Of a stretch of 64,000 nucleotides of DNA, positions 10,725 through 20,329 are shown in pieces (the stretch's first letter is position 1; each line of letters opens with the position of its first letter). Where the stretch lies: NCBI GenBank assembly GCA_020796225.1, contig CM036767.1, forward strand, positions 28,925,253 through 28,989,252. Direction: 5' to 3'. This stretch comes from Arion vulgaris. Lineage: Eukaryota > Mollusca > Gastropoda > Stylommatophora > Arionidae. The notes beneath the pieces were generated by a model. The model was not told the DNA's origin. It was given only the letters and a program-made list of their open reading frames with translations, and made no database searches. Made by a program: the position numbers and the translations under genes.

Positions 10725-11100
10725 AAGAGATATAGAAAGCAATTTGAATGCATTTGAAAATAGATGTCTGCGAAAAATAATGAACATAAAATGGAGAGAA
10801 TTCAGGAGAAGGGATAAAATCAGAGAAATGTCTGGTCAACCATTAGTAGCAACTGTTATAAGAAGGAGAAGATGGAAATATGTTGGGCATACCGGAGAAG
10901 AATGAATGCCAATGCAGGCTTGGAAGTGGCATGCACAGGGTTCAAGAAAGAGAAGGCGCCCTATGAAACCCTGAAACGAACTTTGCTGAGAATGTCGAAA
11001 ACTATCGAAATCAATTCCATGGAAGAGATTGAGAAAGTTGCCCAGGACAGAGCAGTATGGAGAAATTACTTGCACACCCTATGTAACGTATAACGGTACG
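10725..11100 (+). pseudogene. LINE family 4, C-terminal fragment
   Basis: Blocks NAFENRCLRKIMNIKW, EFRRRDKIREMSGQ, a WKYVGH-like block, [10 protein letters not shown] and [18 protein letters not shown], then a tail ending CTATGTAACGTATAACGGTA. The same family is less broken at 15275-15700. This copy has indels around 10880-10950. Confidence 0.82.
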
Positions 11101-11153
11101 AGAGAAATATGTATAAATTCGCCATACTTCTTGTTTTGTTTATTTGCTACTTT

Positions 11154-11608
11154 AGAGGTCTCTGTGGCCTAGAGATTAGGTCCTAGTCTCTCATGTCAAA
11201 GGTGTCAGGTTCGCTCCTTCGTAGAGCCATCTGGATATTTTTCCAAAGATCCCAGATCTCAGCGTAGGTGAGATCGAGTTTCTAGTCCTATCAGAGACCC
11301 GCGATAAAACGTAGGTCCCGTGTTCGATTTGAGCACGTAAAAGAACCATTGGGAGTTCACAATCGAGAAGAGCAGGCTGGAAAGCCGCTGCTCGGACAAA
11401 ATTCATTAGAAAAGATTAAAAATAAAATTTCTACAAAAATATCTTCACCATCTTCAAAATTACATCGTGGACTCTCGCCGGTGCTAGGGAGTTCGTGCAC
11501 TACTGCTAAGATCTTCCTATGTACGAAAGAGATCGGAGCAGACATGATTACTCACCGAAGTGCAATGATGATGGTCCTATGAATCAATCAATTAATCAAT
11601 CAATTATC
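11154..11608 (+). mobile_element. tRNA-derived SINE, family A, with target duplication
   Basis: A tRNA-like head (GTCTCTGTGGCCTAGAGATT; B box GGTTCGCTCC) is followed by a conserved body (GATATTTTTCCA, AGATCGAGTTTCTAGTCC, GTAGGTCCCGTGTTCGA, GAGCACGTAAAAGAACC, CATCGTGGACTC) and an (AATC)n-type tail. It is bounded by TGCTACTTT at 11145-11153 and TGCTGCTTT at 11609-11617 (8 of 9), a target-site duplication. It ends about 140 bp upstream of the start codon of the zinc-finger gene. Confidence 0.9.
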
Positions 11609-11754
11609 TGCTGCTTTGTCATAGTTTGATTGCAATTTCTCATTGATATTCTTGTCTATATTTGTAACAGATCGTTCTGACGCAACAAACGGATGTCCTC
11701 ATTAGCATGTACATTCCCAGTAAGAGTTGGATAAGCCTCTAGTACAAACAAACG

Positions 11755-12276
11755 ATGACGTCTCCTATTGATACTTTGTATCAACAGAATCAGTTTCTCA
11801 ACTGGATGTATTTATCGCTAGGAGATAAGCCAATTCATCAACATGGTGGACGCATCAGTCCAAACATATACAGCAGCAGCGATGGCAGCACCAGTACAAG
11901 CGATATGTGGTCACATGATCTTCCCAACCATCTTCACTATCAGCAGTCCGCTCTTAGTTCTAAAGGCATGTCAGAGAATCAAGTTTTATCCTCTTGCAGC
12001 TTTGTAAACAACAACCTGCATTCTCTGACCAATAAAAACATCCATTCTCTGAGTAATGGAAGCTTGACCAATGAAAGAATTCAGTCTTTGGCTAATGGCA
12101 GCTATGTAAATGGTAACATCCAATCACTGCACTCTTTGAACGACAGAAGCGTCCAATCACCGCTCACCAGCATGGTAAATGTTAATAATCTCATCAAGAC
12201 AAACGGACTGTTCAATCATGGCATATTTACTGAACCCTGGTCAAATTCGAGACATGGCTGCAACAGTATGAACTCG
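11755..12276 (+). CDS. ZCCHC24: ZCCHC24 orthologue, coding exon 1 (residues 1-174)
   Basis: First coding exon of a zinc-finger CCHC-domain-containing protein 24 orthologue. The start MTSPIDTLYQQNQFLNWMYL followed by SLGD matches the conserved N-terminus of that family (Leu-Asn-Trp-x-Tyr-Leu-Ser-Leu core). The rest is Ser/Asn-rich with loose repeats of the type (I/L)-x-SL-x-NGS (residues about 95-145), probably disordered, and longer than the vertebrate protein's equivalent. The start is supported by an in-frame TAG at 11740-11742 and A at -3. The exon ends AACTCG/GTAAGT, phase 0. A possible acceptor (TTTGTAACAG at 11661-11670) suggests the exon begins at 11671 with 5'UTR and that an upstream non-coding exon exists. 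Function is poorly known in the family; RNA binding is inferred from the zinc knuckle. Confidence 0.92.
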
Positions 12277-12317
12277 GTAAGTCTAATTATTTATTGAAAT
12301 TAGTAGTAGTATTAATC

Positions 12318-12320
12318 TCC

Positions 12321-12378
<58 letters not shown>

Positions 12379-12398
12379 CTTCTATCTATCTATCTATA

Positions 12399-12431
<33 letters not shown>
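12318..12431. repeat. (CT)n(CTAT)n microsatellite near the exon 1 donor
   Basis: CT repeats pass into CTAT repeats starting about 40 bp downstream of the exon 1 splice donor. Simple-sequence DNA in intron 1. Confidence 0.95.
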
Positions 12432-12589
12432 CCGCATATATATATATAATTTATAAATACATATATCTGGTGGGAGGAGATGGCAAGTAAGAAAGTAAGA
12501 AGAATATATATATAATTTATCTTGATATGTTCAGGAAATAACCCCCAGAACTTTGACTTGATGTTAGCATGACGCGCAAAGTGTTCACC

Positions 12590-12800
12590 GATTGGTGAGG
12601 AAGATCAATTCAGTTATATGAGGACTATCATCATAGCACTCCAGACACGTCCATATGTGGTCCGATCTCCGCCTCAACAAATCCAGAAGCGTTGAGTGCA
12701 TGGCCGTGCCGTGATATGATAAAGAGAGGCGGCCGCGTAAGGCGTAACCGTAAGGGGGCGGCACAAGCAGCGAAATCAAAATACAATTTGAACGATTCAA
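12590..12800 (-). pseudogene. LINE C-terminal fragment downstream of RNase H (weak)
   Basis: The - strand reads RGRLSLSYHGTAMHSTLLDL followed by LRRRSDHIWTCLECYDDSPHI. It resembles the tail found after the RNase H domain in I/R1-type non-LTR elements: Gly-His-Gly, then Leu, then Cys-x2-Cys, then Ser-Pro-x-His-Ile. Short and decayed; the call rests on motif spacing only. Confidence 0.5.
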
Positions 12801-13227
12801 TAATTGAAAATCTTTACGCAACGCTTTTCTATATGGTCTGTGTTATTTTCAATATTGATGTATACCATTGAGTGTTCCTACATTTTGTGCAGTTTGAAAA
12901 ATAAATCACAATCGAATGTTATTTTAAAGAAAAAAATGTAAGGGCGACACTTCGAAGACTTGTATCATACTGAGAAAATATACCGCACGGCCCTGGGCCA
13001 TCAGCCCAACACGCCAGTTCGATGTTGATTAATCAATCTCTTTGCATATTTGCGGATTGACGCGCAAGATACGTAATGTATCGACATTGTTGTGTTGTCT
13101 GTCGTTAGTTGTATTTTTATTTTTGTAACTGATTGACATATGTCATCTAAATGAAGTTGCAACTCAATCAAGAGCTGAACAAACCAGGAAGCAATAACAA
13201 ATATGATGTTAAAATAACATTGATATT

Positions 13228-13490
13228 GTGGGCGTCTTTAGCTTAAGCGGTAGAGAGCTTGATCACAACCTAAGCGTACCTGGTTCGAACACCGCGGCAG
13301 TCAGTTTGGAAGCAAATTCGTGACCCTGAATTTTTACGAACTGTAAAAATAGACCCCACCGTTCAGGAAGCAATGGCAAACTACTGAATGTATAAGTGGT
13401 GCGTAGAAAATCGATTTCTCGTTTACTGTGGTTGATGGCAAAGTCATGTAATGCCACGATTTTCATTTTCATGATGGCTATTTATATATG
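13228..13490 (+). mobile_element. tRNA-derived SINE, family F
   Basis: The head GGGCGTCTTTAGCTTAAGCG with an A box and GGTTCGAACACC as B box is strongly tRNA-like over about 70 nt. A body follows that is shared with reverse-strand copies at 8665-8850 and 24465-24580 (GTAAAAATAGACC, GGAAGCAATGGCAAACTACT, AAAATCG, TGCCACGATTTTCATTTT). The head lacks a convincing paired acceptor stem, so it is a SINE rather than a tRNA gene. Confidence 0.82.
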
Positions 13491-13599
13491 CAAGCACAGA
13501 GACCGAATCATCTTTTTATTGGTTAATGTTTACTAAATCGATGTTATTACACAACGGGTAGACCCACAGGTATCTTTAAACAGATGTCGAATGGTATGC

Positions 13600-14480
13600 T
13601 TACTGATGGTTCTTGTGGCTCTCTGTTTAAACACACTCCTCACTCTGCACTCAGACATCCAGTTCTACTTGTACAATGGGTAACTCCAAACTCCTTAAAT
13701 CGCTGGATCGATTCAACAACTATATTAGTGTCTTCATCGAACAGGCAGTCGTAAATATACTAAAGAACATCCCCTTATCCATCGTCAACTCTCCGACATC
13801 CAATACTGCTGATGCAAGCCTGCCCGCTCTCTCATTGTCGCAACCATCCGCATGCCAAGGACAGTATATCCACCTGAGCTTCTGGAGGTTGGAAACCTCA
13901 ATAGACGACATCCACTGAAACCATAAATTGCTATTTTGGATCTTCCGAAGCATCGACTGAGAGTCAAATACCACAACAGTTTCAGTAAACGGAGTCACAT
14001 GGAACCACTGGAGGGCAGCAGTAACGGTCTTAACCTCTATCCTCATACTGTAAATAGTTGTCGTGTATGCTCCACTTCAGAGCCGCAGTAGCGTAGTTGT
14101 TAGTGAACTCCCTTCTTAGGGGTCCGGGTTCGATTCCACAGAGGGAGGGAGGGGTGGAATTTTTTTCCAACCGTAACAGCTCTCCGGTAGACCCAACCTC
14201 AATTGGTTACCAGGAAAAGCGCAGGAAAGTAAAGACGGCCGGCGTGATGTTGACCACATCTCCTATCGTGTACCGACGGTCAATGAAAAATACGGGCCTA
14301 ATACTGTATTACCATATATACCACGCGGTATAAAAAAAGGGGGTTCCTTTACCTTTTTTTAAAATGTTCCACTTCGCTCTACAACAACGCTACCATGTGC
14401 TTCCCAAGAAACTGCAGCCTGGCTTCTCACCACGAAGAACAGACCCATCGGTATAAAGAACAACCTCATCGCTTGCACTA
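13600..14480 (-). pseudogene. Retroelement RNase H domain, split by a SINE
   Basis: Reading leftwards on the - strand: EVVLYTDGSVLRGEKPG (first catalytic Asp, about 14430-14470), interrupted by a SINE at 14079-14364, then IRIEVKTVTAALQWF (catalytic Glu, about 14005-14045), VVVFDSQSMLRKI (Asp, about 13940-13975), and LRWIYCPWHADGCDNERAGR (about 13810-13870). In the last block the usual Asn-Glu-Arg-Ala-Asp has Gly instead of Asp, so the fourth catalytic residue is lost. This is the RNase H of a non-LTR retroelement, inactivated by the insertion and the mutation. Confidence 0.82.
14079..14364 (+). mobile_element. tRNA-derived SINE, family D, with 11-bp target duplication
   Basis: A tRNA-like head (GCAGTAGCGTAGTTGTTAGT; B box GGTTCGATTCC) precedes a body with TTCCAACCGTAACAGCTCT and GCGTGATGTTGACCACAT blocks and a 3' end GGGCCTAATACTGTATTACC...TTCCTTTACCTTTTTTT. 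It is flanked by TGCTCCACTTC (14068-14078) and TGTTCCACTTC (14365-14375), 10 of 11 identical. It sits inside an RNase H pseudogene. Relatives: 16907-17027 (-), 44110-44755 (+, expanded) and 52720-52995 (-). Confidence 0.92.
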
Positions 14481-14499
14481 TCTTATAATAATAATAATA

Positions 14500-14670
14500 A
14501 TAATTCCTCTCGTACCGCTATACGTTACATAGGGCCTGCAAGTAATTTCTCCATACCGCTCTATCCTGGGCAACTCGCTCAATCTCCTCCATGGAACTGA
14601 GACCGATATTTCCTGCCTCTCTCAGCAAAGTTCGCTTCAGGGTCTCCTTAGGTCGACCTACCGGTATGGC
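14500..14670 (-). pseudogene. LINE family 4, 3' end fragment
   Basis: The complement reads [20 protein letters not shown], then [20 protein letters not shown], then ATGTAACGTATAGCGGTACG and an (ATT)n tail. It is nearly the same as the C-terminus of the + strand copy at 15275-15700. Only about 170 bp is kept, with the 3' end at its left. Confidence 0.85.
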
Positions 14671-15274
14671 GTCCTTTCTTACAAGTTTCTGTAGCTATTT
14701 CAATTTCTTGTGATGAAGTAGCTGGCCTCACGCACAAGTCCTCCTTCTTTTTCATCCGGGCTTGGAACCGGCATTGGCGAACTATCTTATATTCGCTGTT
14801 TAATGGATATTTGTATCATGTACTAAACCTTTAAAGTATATATTTTGTATCTTTATGATACATACATTAACGTTTTATATGCATCTGTTTCACGTCGATT
14901 CTAACAACAACAAGAAAAAAAAAACGTTGTCCCCGACAATACTGACGGGCTTTCACTTAGTGATAATATATCAGTCTACTATCGTAACAATTGATAACTA
15001 CAGATGCATTTCTGGGTTATGATAACAGTGTAGTACGATCAAATGTCACTGCCTAATAATTGTATTTTTTTTTTTTTAATATAGCACATATACTGTGTTG
15101 ACATTAAGAACACACAAAATTGAGCTGACAACAGGAGTTGACTTATGAACCAAGTCATCACTGTTCATTATATCTCTGCTCATTGTCAGATATTGTTCAT
15201 GTTCATATTCAGCAGTCTATTTCAACAATGTATTTGTGAGTTCAAATGTTGTATCAATCCTAACATATGCCAGC
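14671..15274. other. Intron 1, nothing recognised
   Basis: AT-rich with A and T runs. No gene, RNA or repeat partner was identified. Confidence 0.4.
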
Positions 15275-15700
15275 GAGAGTTGAAAAATGAGTAAAGATAT
15301 CGAAAGCAAATTAAATGCATTTGAAAATAGATGTCTGCGAAAAATAATGAATATAAAATGGAACGAATTCAGGAGAAGTGATGAAATCAGAGACATGTCT
15401 GGTCAACTACTAGTGACAACTGTCATAAAGATAAGTAAGAGCAGATGGAGATATGTTGGGCACACCTTGAGGAGAAATTATCAACGAATATCAAAGCAGA
15501 TATTGAAGTGGGATGCAAAGGGTTCCAGAAAGAGAGGGCGACCTGAGGAGACCCTAAAACGAACTTTGCTGAGAGAGGCAAGAAATATCGGTCTCAGTTC
15601 CATGGAGGAGATTGAGCGAGTTGGCCAGGATAGAGCGGTATGGAGAAATTGCTTGCAGGCCCTATGTACGAGAGGAATTATTAATTTTTGGTGAGTTATG
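15275..15700 (+). pseudogene. LINE family 4, C-terminal open frame
   Basis: An uninterrupted 135-codon stretch (15287-15694) from a LINE C-terminus: NAFENRCLRKIMNIKWNEFR, then IRDMSGQLLVTTVI, RWRYVGHTLRR, KRGRPEETLKRTL and [18 protein letters not shown]. The RT catalytic core is missing, so this is a 5'-truncated copy and its Met is not a genuine start. It lies in intron 1 of the zinc-finger gene, same strand. Homologues are at 10725-11100, 14500-14670 and 61640-61800. Confidence 0.88.
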
Positions 15701-15759
15701 TTTCCTTATATAAATATGTTTCGATTTGGTAGTATCTATTTAAACAACTTAGAATATCA

Positions 15760-16080
15760 TAGACAGAAAAAATGATCATATGATTTTGTTCTGCAAAAGC
15801 TTGATATTAGAGAGAGGTTGAAGAGCATAACATCAAGGAAAATTAAATATTTCAGACTCATAAAACGACTTGAGTGCCTAGATAACATCATTTTGGAGGG
15901 AATGGTGACTGGAAGAAGAATGAGAGGAAAATCTAGAAGACGATGAGTGCAAGATGTCATTAACGATCTGAGAATGACTGCTGCTGACGCTGGTCAACTT
16001 GCACAGAACAGAGAGTTTTCAGGACTGCTGTCATGGGAGCCAAGTTCCAGAAGGACAAGCTACTTAATGATCATGATGAT
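15760..16080 (+). pseudogene. LINE family 5, C-terminal fragment
   Basis: Reads RERLKSITSRKIKYFRLIKR, LECLDNIILEGMVTGRRMRG, KSRRR, a stop, then VQDVINDLRMTAADAGQLAQ, NREFSGLLSW. This is the typical end of a LINE ORF2: an Arg/Gly-rich segment, a D-I segment, then a Gly-x-Leu-Ala-Gln-x-Arg block. A stop and the lack of an RT core mark it as dead. Confidence 0.78.
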
Positions 16081-16084
16081 TTAA

Positions 16085-16275
16085 ACAACGTATTTGTTAT
16101 TTTTGTATTGTCTTATCCACGTGTGCTGTAAAGCGGTGTGGGGAGTTTCAGTTTTCTATCCTGTGCCAGGTGTAGTTCATAGGGTTCTTGGTCTACCTCG
16201 TGCTCTGCATCTGAGTTGCCGGCTGTTATAGGCTCGAGATGGTAGTAGATCTGGCCTCATTCTTATTAGGTGACC
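16085..16275 (-). pseudogene. LINE C-terminal fragment adjoining the 49-bp satellite
   Basis: The complement reads IKWLGHLIRMRPDLLPSRAY, then NSRQLRCRARGRPRTL and a stop. The upstream part of this protein segment (FRKQQIKWL) is exactly what the neighbouring 49-bp satellite repeats, so the array grew out of this element. Confidence 0.85.
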
Positions 16276-18075
16276 GAGCCATTTTATTTGTTGTTTTCTG
16301 AATGTTCTATCTCTAGAGTGGTTCTAGCCATTTTATTTGTTGTTTTCTGAATGTACTATCTCTAGAGTGGTTCTAGCCATTTTATTTGTTGTTTTCTGAA
16401 TGTTCTATCTCTAGAGTGGTTCTAGCCATTTTATTTGTTGTTTTCTGAATGTTCTATCTCTAGCGTGGTTCTAGCCATTTTATTTGTTGTTTTCTGAATG
16501 TTCTATCTCTAGAGTGGTTCTAGCCATTTTATTTGTTGTTTTCTGAATGTTCTATCTCTAGAGTGGTTCTAGCCATTTTATTTGTTGTTTTCTGAATGTT
16601 CTATCTTTAGAGTGGTTCTAGCCATTTTATTTGTTGTTTTCTGAATGTTCTATCTCTAGCGTGGTTCTAGCCATTTTATTTGTTGTTTTCTGAATGTTCT
16701 ATCTCTAGAGTGGTTATAGCCATTTTATTTGTTGTTTTCTGAATGTTCTATCTCTAGAGTGGTTCTAGCCATTTTATTTGTTGTTTTCTGAATGTACTAT
16801 CTCTAGAGTGGTTCTAGCCATTTTATTTGTTGTTTTCTGAATGTTCTATCTCTAGAGTGGTTCTAGCCATTTTATTTGTTGTTTTCTGAATGTTCTATCT
16901 CTAGAGTAAAAGTAAAAGTAAAGGAACCCTTTCATACCTCGTGGTATATGGGTCAATACAGTGTTACTTGTATTTTCTTTACTGTCTGTAAGCGATGGGT
17001 GAGTTTTCAGCATCACTGCCGGATTCTAGAGTGGTTCTACCTTTCTATTGTTGTTTTCTGAATGTACTATCTCTAGATGGTTCTAGCCATTTTATTTGTT
17101 GTTTTCTGAATGTTCTATCTCTAGAGTGGTTCTAGCCATTTTATTTGTTGTTTTCTGAATGTTCTATCTCTAGAGTGGTTCTAGCCATTTTATTTGTTGT
17201 TTTCTGAATGTTCTATCTCTAGAGTGGTTCTAGCCATTTTATTTGTTGTTTTCTGAATGTTCTATCTCTAGAGTGGTTCTAGCCATTTTATTTGTTGTTT
17301 TCTGAATGTTCTATCTTTAGAGTGGTTCTAGCCATTTTATTTGTTGTTTTCTGAATGTTCTATCTCTAGCGTGGTTCTAGCCATTTTATTTGTTGTTTTC
17401 TGAATGTTCTATCTCTAGAGTGGTTCTAGCCATTTTATTTGTTATTTTCTGAATGTTCTATCTCTAGAGTGGTTCTAGCCATTTTATTTGTTGTTTTCTG
17501 AATGTACTATCTCTAGAGTGGTTCTAGCCATTTTATTTGTTGTTTTCTGAATGTTCTATCTCTAGCGTGGTTATAGCCATTTTATTTGTTGTTTTCTGAA
17601 TGTTCTATCTCTAGAGTGGTTCTAGCCATTTTATTTGTTGTTTTCTGAATGTCTATCTCTAGGTGGTTCTAGCCATTTTATTTGTTGTTTTCTGAATGTT
17701 CTATCTCTAGAGTGGTTATAGCCATTTTATTTGTTGTTTTCTAAATGTACTATCTCTAGAGTGGTTCTAGCCATTTTATTTGTTGTTTTCTGAATGTTCT
17801 ATCTCTAGAGTGGTTATAGCCATTTTATTTGTTGTTTTCTGAATGTTCTATCTCTAGAGTGGTTATAGCCATTTTATTTGTTGTTTTCTGAATGTTTATC
17901 TCTAGCGTGGTTCTAGCCATTTGATTTGTTGTTTTCTGAATGTTCTATCTCTAGAGTGGTTCTAGCCATTTTATTTGTTGTTTTCTGAATGTTCTATCTC
18001 TAGAGTGGTTCTAGCCATTTTATTTGTTGTTTTCTGAATGTACTATCTCTAGAGTGGTTCTAGCCATTCTGTTAC
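16276..18075. repeat. 49-bp satellite of about 36 copies, derived from a LINE
   Basis: Tandem units of 49 bp: GAGTGGTTCTAGCCATTTTA, TTTGTTGTTTTCTGAATGTT, CTATCTCTA. Variants (gttcta/gttata, tgttct/tgtact, ctag-a/ctag-c) recur in blocks, suggesting multi-copy duplication steps. The complement of one unit encodes RDRTFRKQQIKWLEPL, matching the FIKKQQIKWFGH segment of LINE C-termini elsewhere in the window. The array lies in intron 1 and is interrupted at 16907-17027 by a truncated SINE. Confidence 0.95.
16907..17027 (-). mobile_element. 5'-truncated SINE D inserted in the 49-bp satellite
   Basis: The complement matches the 3' third of the SINE at 14079-14364: GTGATGCTGAAAACTCACCC, TAACACTGTATTGACCCATA, TACCACGAGGTATG, GGTTCCTTTACTTTTAC. 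On either side the satellite resumes with CTCTAGAGT and TTCTAGAGTGG. The insertion postdates growth of the array. Confidence 0.85.
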
Positions 18076-19067
18076 ATTTTCTTAATGTTTAACTCCATAT
18101 CAGGACACCCTCCCCATCTCCAACTTTACTGTCTATGTGGAGATCATTGTCAAATCCATCAAAATTAGAATGTGGAGATTCTTTGTTAATATTCAGCAAA
18201 TTTAGAATGTTGTTAGCATTAGTGATATTCATTTTCAACTTTTTGTTTTTAGTGAAATAGAAGTCCTTGAGGAGGAATTTAATTCAAGGCCTTATTCATG
18301 TATCCTGTTCTTTACAAAACTTTGCTTTCGTCGCAGTATTTCTGTAACACTCGATCTGTAGCCAGTTCTCTTTCCTCCTTTCGACGTCGTATTCAAGCTT
18401 TTATGAACGTCCACCTTATGAAGAATGCGTTTAATCAGCAAGCCACTGTAACCTTCAGCATGCATCACCTTCAACATCTGCTGTGGGAGACTTAACACCA
18501 ATGGAAGAAGTACTATGATGTCGGTTTAGTAACAAACCAAACCAATCAACGAAGAATAAATGAAAAAGAAAAATTAAAGAACATAGTAGGGCGTCAAAAC
18601 TGAGTGGGCGTACTTCGGTCAATGCCCATGAACTTCCAACATGTAGATCGTATTCTGTCAGATACCGTCAGTACTAATAACTTCTGCGATAAGCATAGAT
18701 ACCAGACGGTGCTGATATTCTGAAACTATGTCCACGTCTACGTCTGTCTATCGTGTGACGTGTATAGTATGTACTAACCATTACTGCATACATCAAGCAT
18801 ATCTTAAAGCTTAAAGTTGTCGTTATTGTTCGACTTTTAGATCGTTCGTTTCGAGATTTTTTCGCAACGGCTTGATTGTTTCTTTATTTCTCATATATTC
18901 ACTATCTTTATTCATTTTCAGAGGCGTAGCTGCACTAGTGCTCAGTAAAGCAACATCCGGTACTTTTTGTATGTAATAAGTGTGCGTACGTCTAGCATAG
19001 ATGTGGCATTATTCCGTGGCAGGAAGTTAGCTTGTTCATAATTTGTTTCTCTGGTTTTTTTTTTTTT
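18076..19067. other. Intron 1, no gene supported
   Basis: The - strand at 18100-18500 has a short frame (LLIKRILHKVDVHKS, LRRKQSFVKNR) that might be RT debris next to the LINE-derived satellite, but no diagnostic motif is visible. The rest is unassigned, with a poly-T run before 19068. Confidence 0.35.
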
Positions 19068-19510
19068 GGGGGTGTCTCTGTTTTCGTAGAGGTTAGACGC
19101 TCGTCTCACGTGCTAAAGGTAACAGGTTCACACCCTCGTGGAGCCATCTGGATATTTTTCCAGAGATCCCTGATCTCAGTGTAGGTGAGATCGAGTTCCT
19201 AGTCCTATCGGAGACGGGTGATAAAACGTAGATCCCGTGTTCAATTTGAGCACGTAAAAGAACCATTGGCAGTTCAAAATCGACAAGATCAGGCTGGAAA
19301 ACCGCTGCCCTGGCAAAGCTCATTAGGAAAGATTACAAATAAAATTCCTAAACAATATTTTCACTATTTTCAAAATTACACTAGGGACCCTCGCCGGTGC
19401 TAGGGAGTTCGTGCACTACAACTGAGATCTTCCTGTGTAAGAAAGAGATTGGAGCATATATGGTTACTCGCCGAAGTGCAATGATGATGGTCTTATCAAT
19501 CAATCAATCA
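19068..19510 (+). mobile_element. tRNA-derived SINE, family A
   Basis: Nearly full copy of the 11154-11608 SINE. It has a tRNA-like head (TAGAGGTTAGACGCTCGTCT; B box GGTTCACACCC), the AGATCGAGTTCCTAGTCC block, the CATTGGCAGTTCAAAATCG block, CTAGGGAGTTCGTGCACTAC, and an AATCAATCAATCAATT tail. Short direct repeats TTGTTTCT at 19043-19050 and just after the tail could be its target duplication, but a poly-T run intervenes on the left. Confidence 0.88.
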
Positions 19511-19589
19511 ATTCTCTATGTTGTTTCTGCCTTGCCTCTCCTAACATTTGTCGGTTGTGACAATATGATCAAAACCAGTGCTATCCCAC

Positions 19590-19690
19590 GTTTTTATATA
19601 TTGCGACGAATCTAGCTAATGGTTGGGGAAATGCGGGCGCCGAGTGACAGTTAATAATATTAATAGTGATGTAATATTAACGCTTTCCAC
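19590..19690 (+). repeat. Dispersed repeat family I, fragment
   Basis: TATATTGCGACGAATCTAGC, TAATGGTTG and GCGGGCG blocks match the start of the repeat at 31195-31510. Class unknown. Confidence 0.5.
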
Positions 19691-19854
19691 GCCAATTCCC
19701 GCACGCTGCGCAACATCGTATTCTGTTGAACGCCATTCGCCGTACATCGCTCCATTCGAGTTGTTTCGCTTATACAAGTCTTTCTAGTTTTACTTCTACT
19801 ATTTTTAAAACCTTGTTATTCTAATAGGTTGTCCAGTTTTCTTGAAATTAGTAT

Positions 19855-19857
<3 letters not shown>

Positions 19858-19905
<48 letters not shown>

Positions 19906-19926
19906 ATATATATATATATATATATG
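19858..19926. repeat. (TA)n microsatellite
   Basis: Long TA run with TGTG interruptions in intron 1. Confidence 0.95.
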
Positions 19927-20329
19927 TGTTTATTTATTGACAGTAGTTATGATTTGTTTTAAAAGAATGTTTTTTGCCTCCTTGAATTAACTGTGTACAA
20001 TTGATGAAATAATTGCATATGTAAAGAGTACAGAAAAGAAACTGCGTACTTGTATTACCATTAATAAAAATGATAACAGATGAAAACTTAATCTTGATTA
20101 CACGTTTATATTTTTTTAATACTGTGCTTAACATAGGTTAATTTTGCAAGATTAAATTGTTGGATATCAGTTTTTTGGTATCCATTTTTCTGTTCATGAT
20201 CTCCAGCTTCCATGTTTTGTTATTCTATGTACACGATATAAGACACGTTATACTCCTGCCAGTTTCTGTGTAGTTAATCTTTTGTTTAATGTTGGCATAT
20301 CGCTTGTCAGATATCTCGTTAACACGGAG

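Noticed and set aside
13228..13295. A genuine tRNA gene
   Set aside because: A and B boxes are present but the acceptor and anticodon stems do not pair convincingly, and the body downstream recurs as a SINE at other places.
16276..18075. CRISPR array or origin iterons
   Set aside because: Contiguous 49-bp units without spacers, derived from LINE coding sequence.
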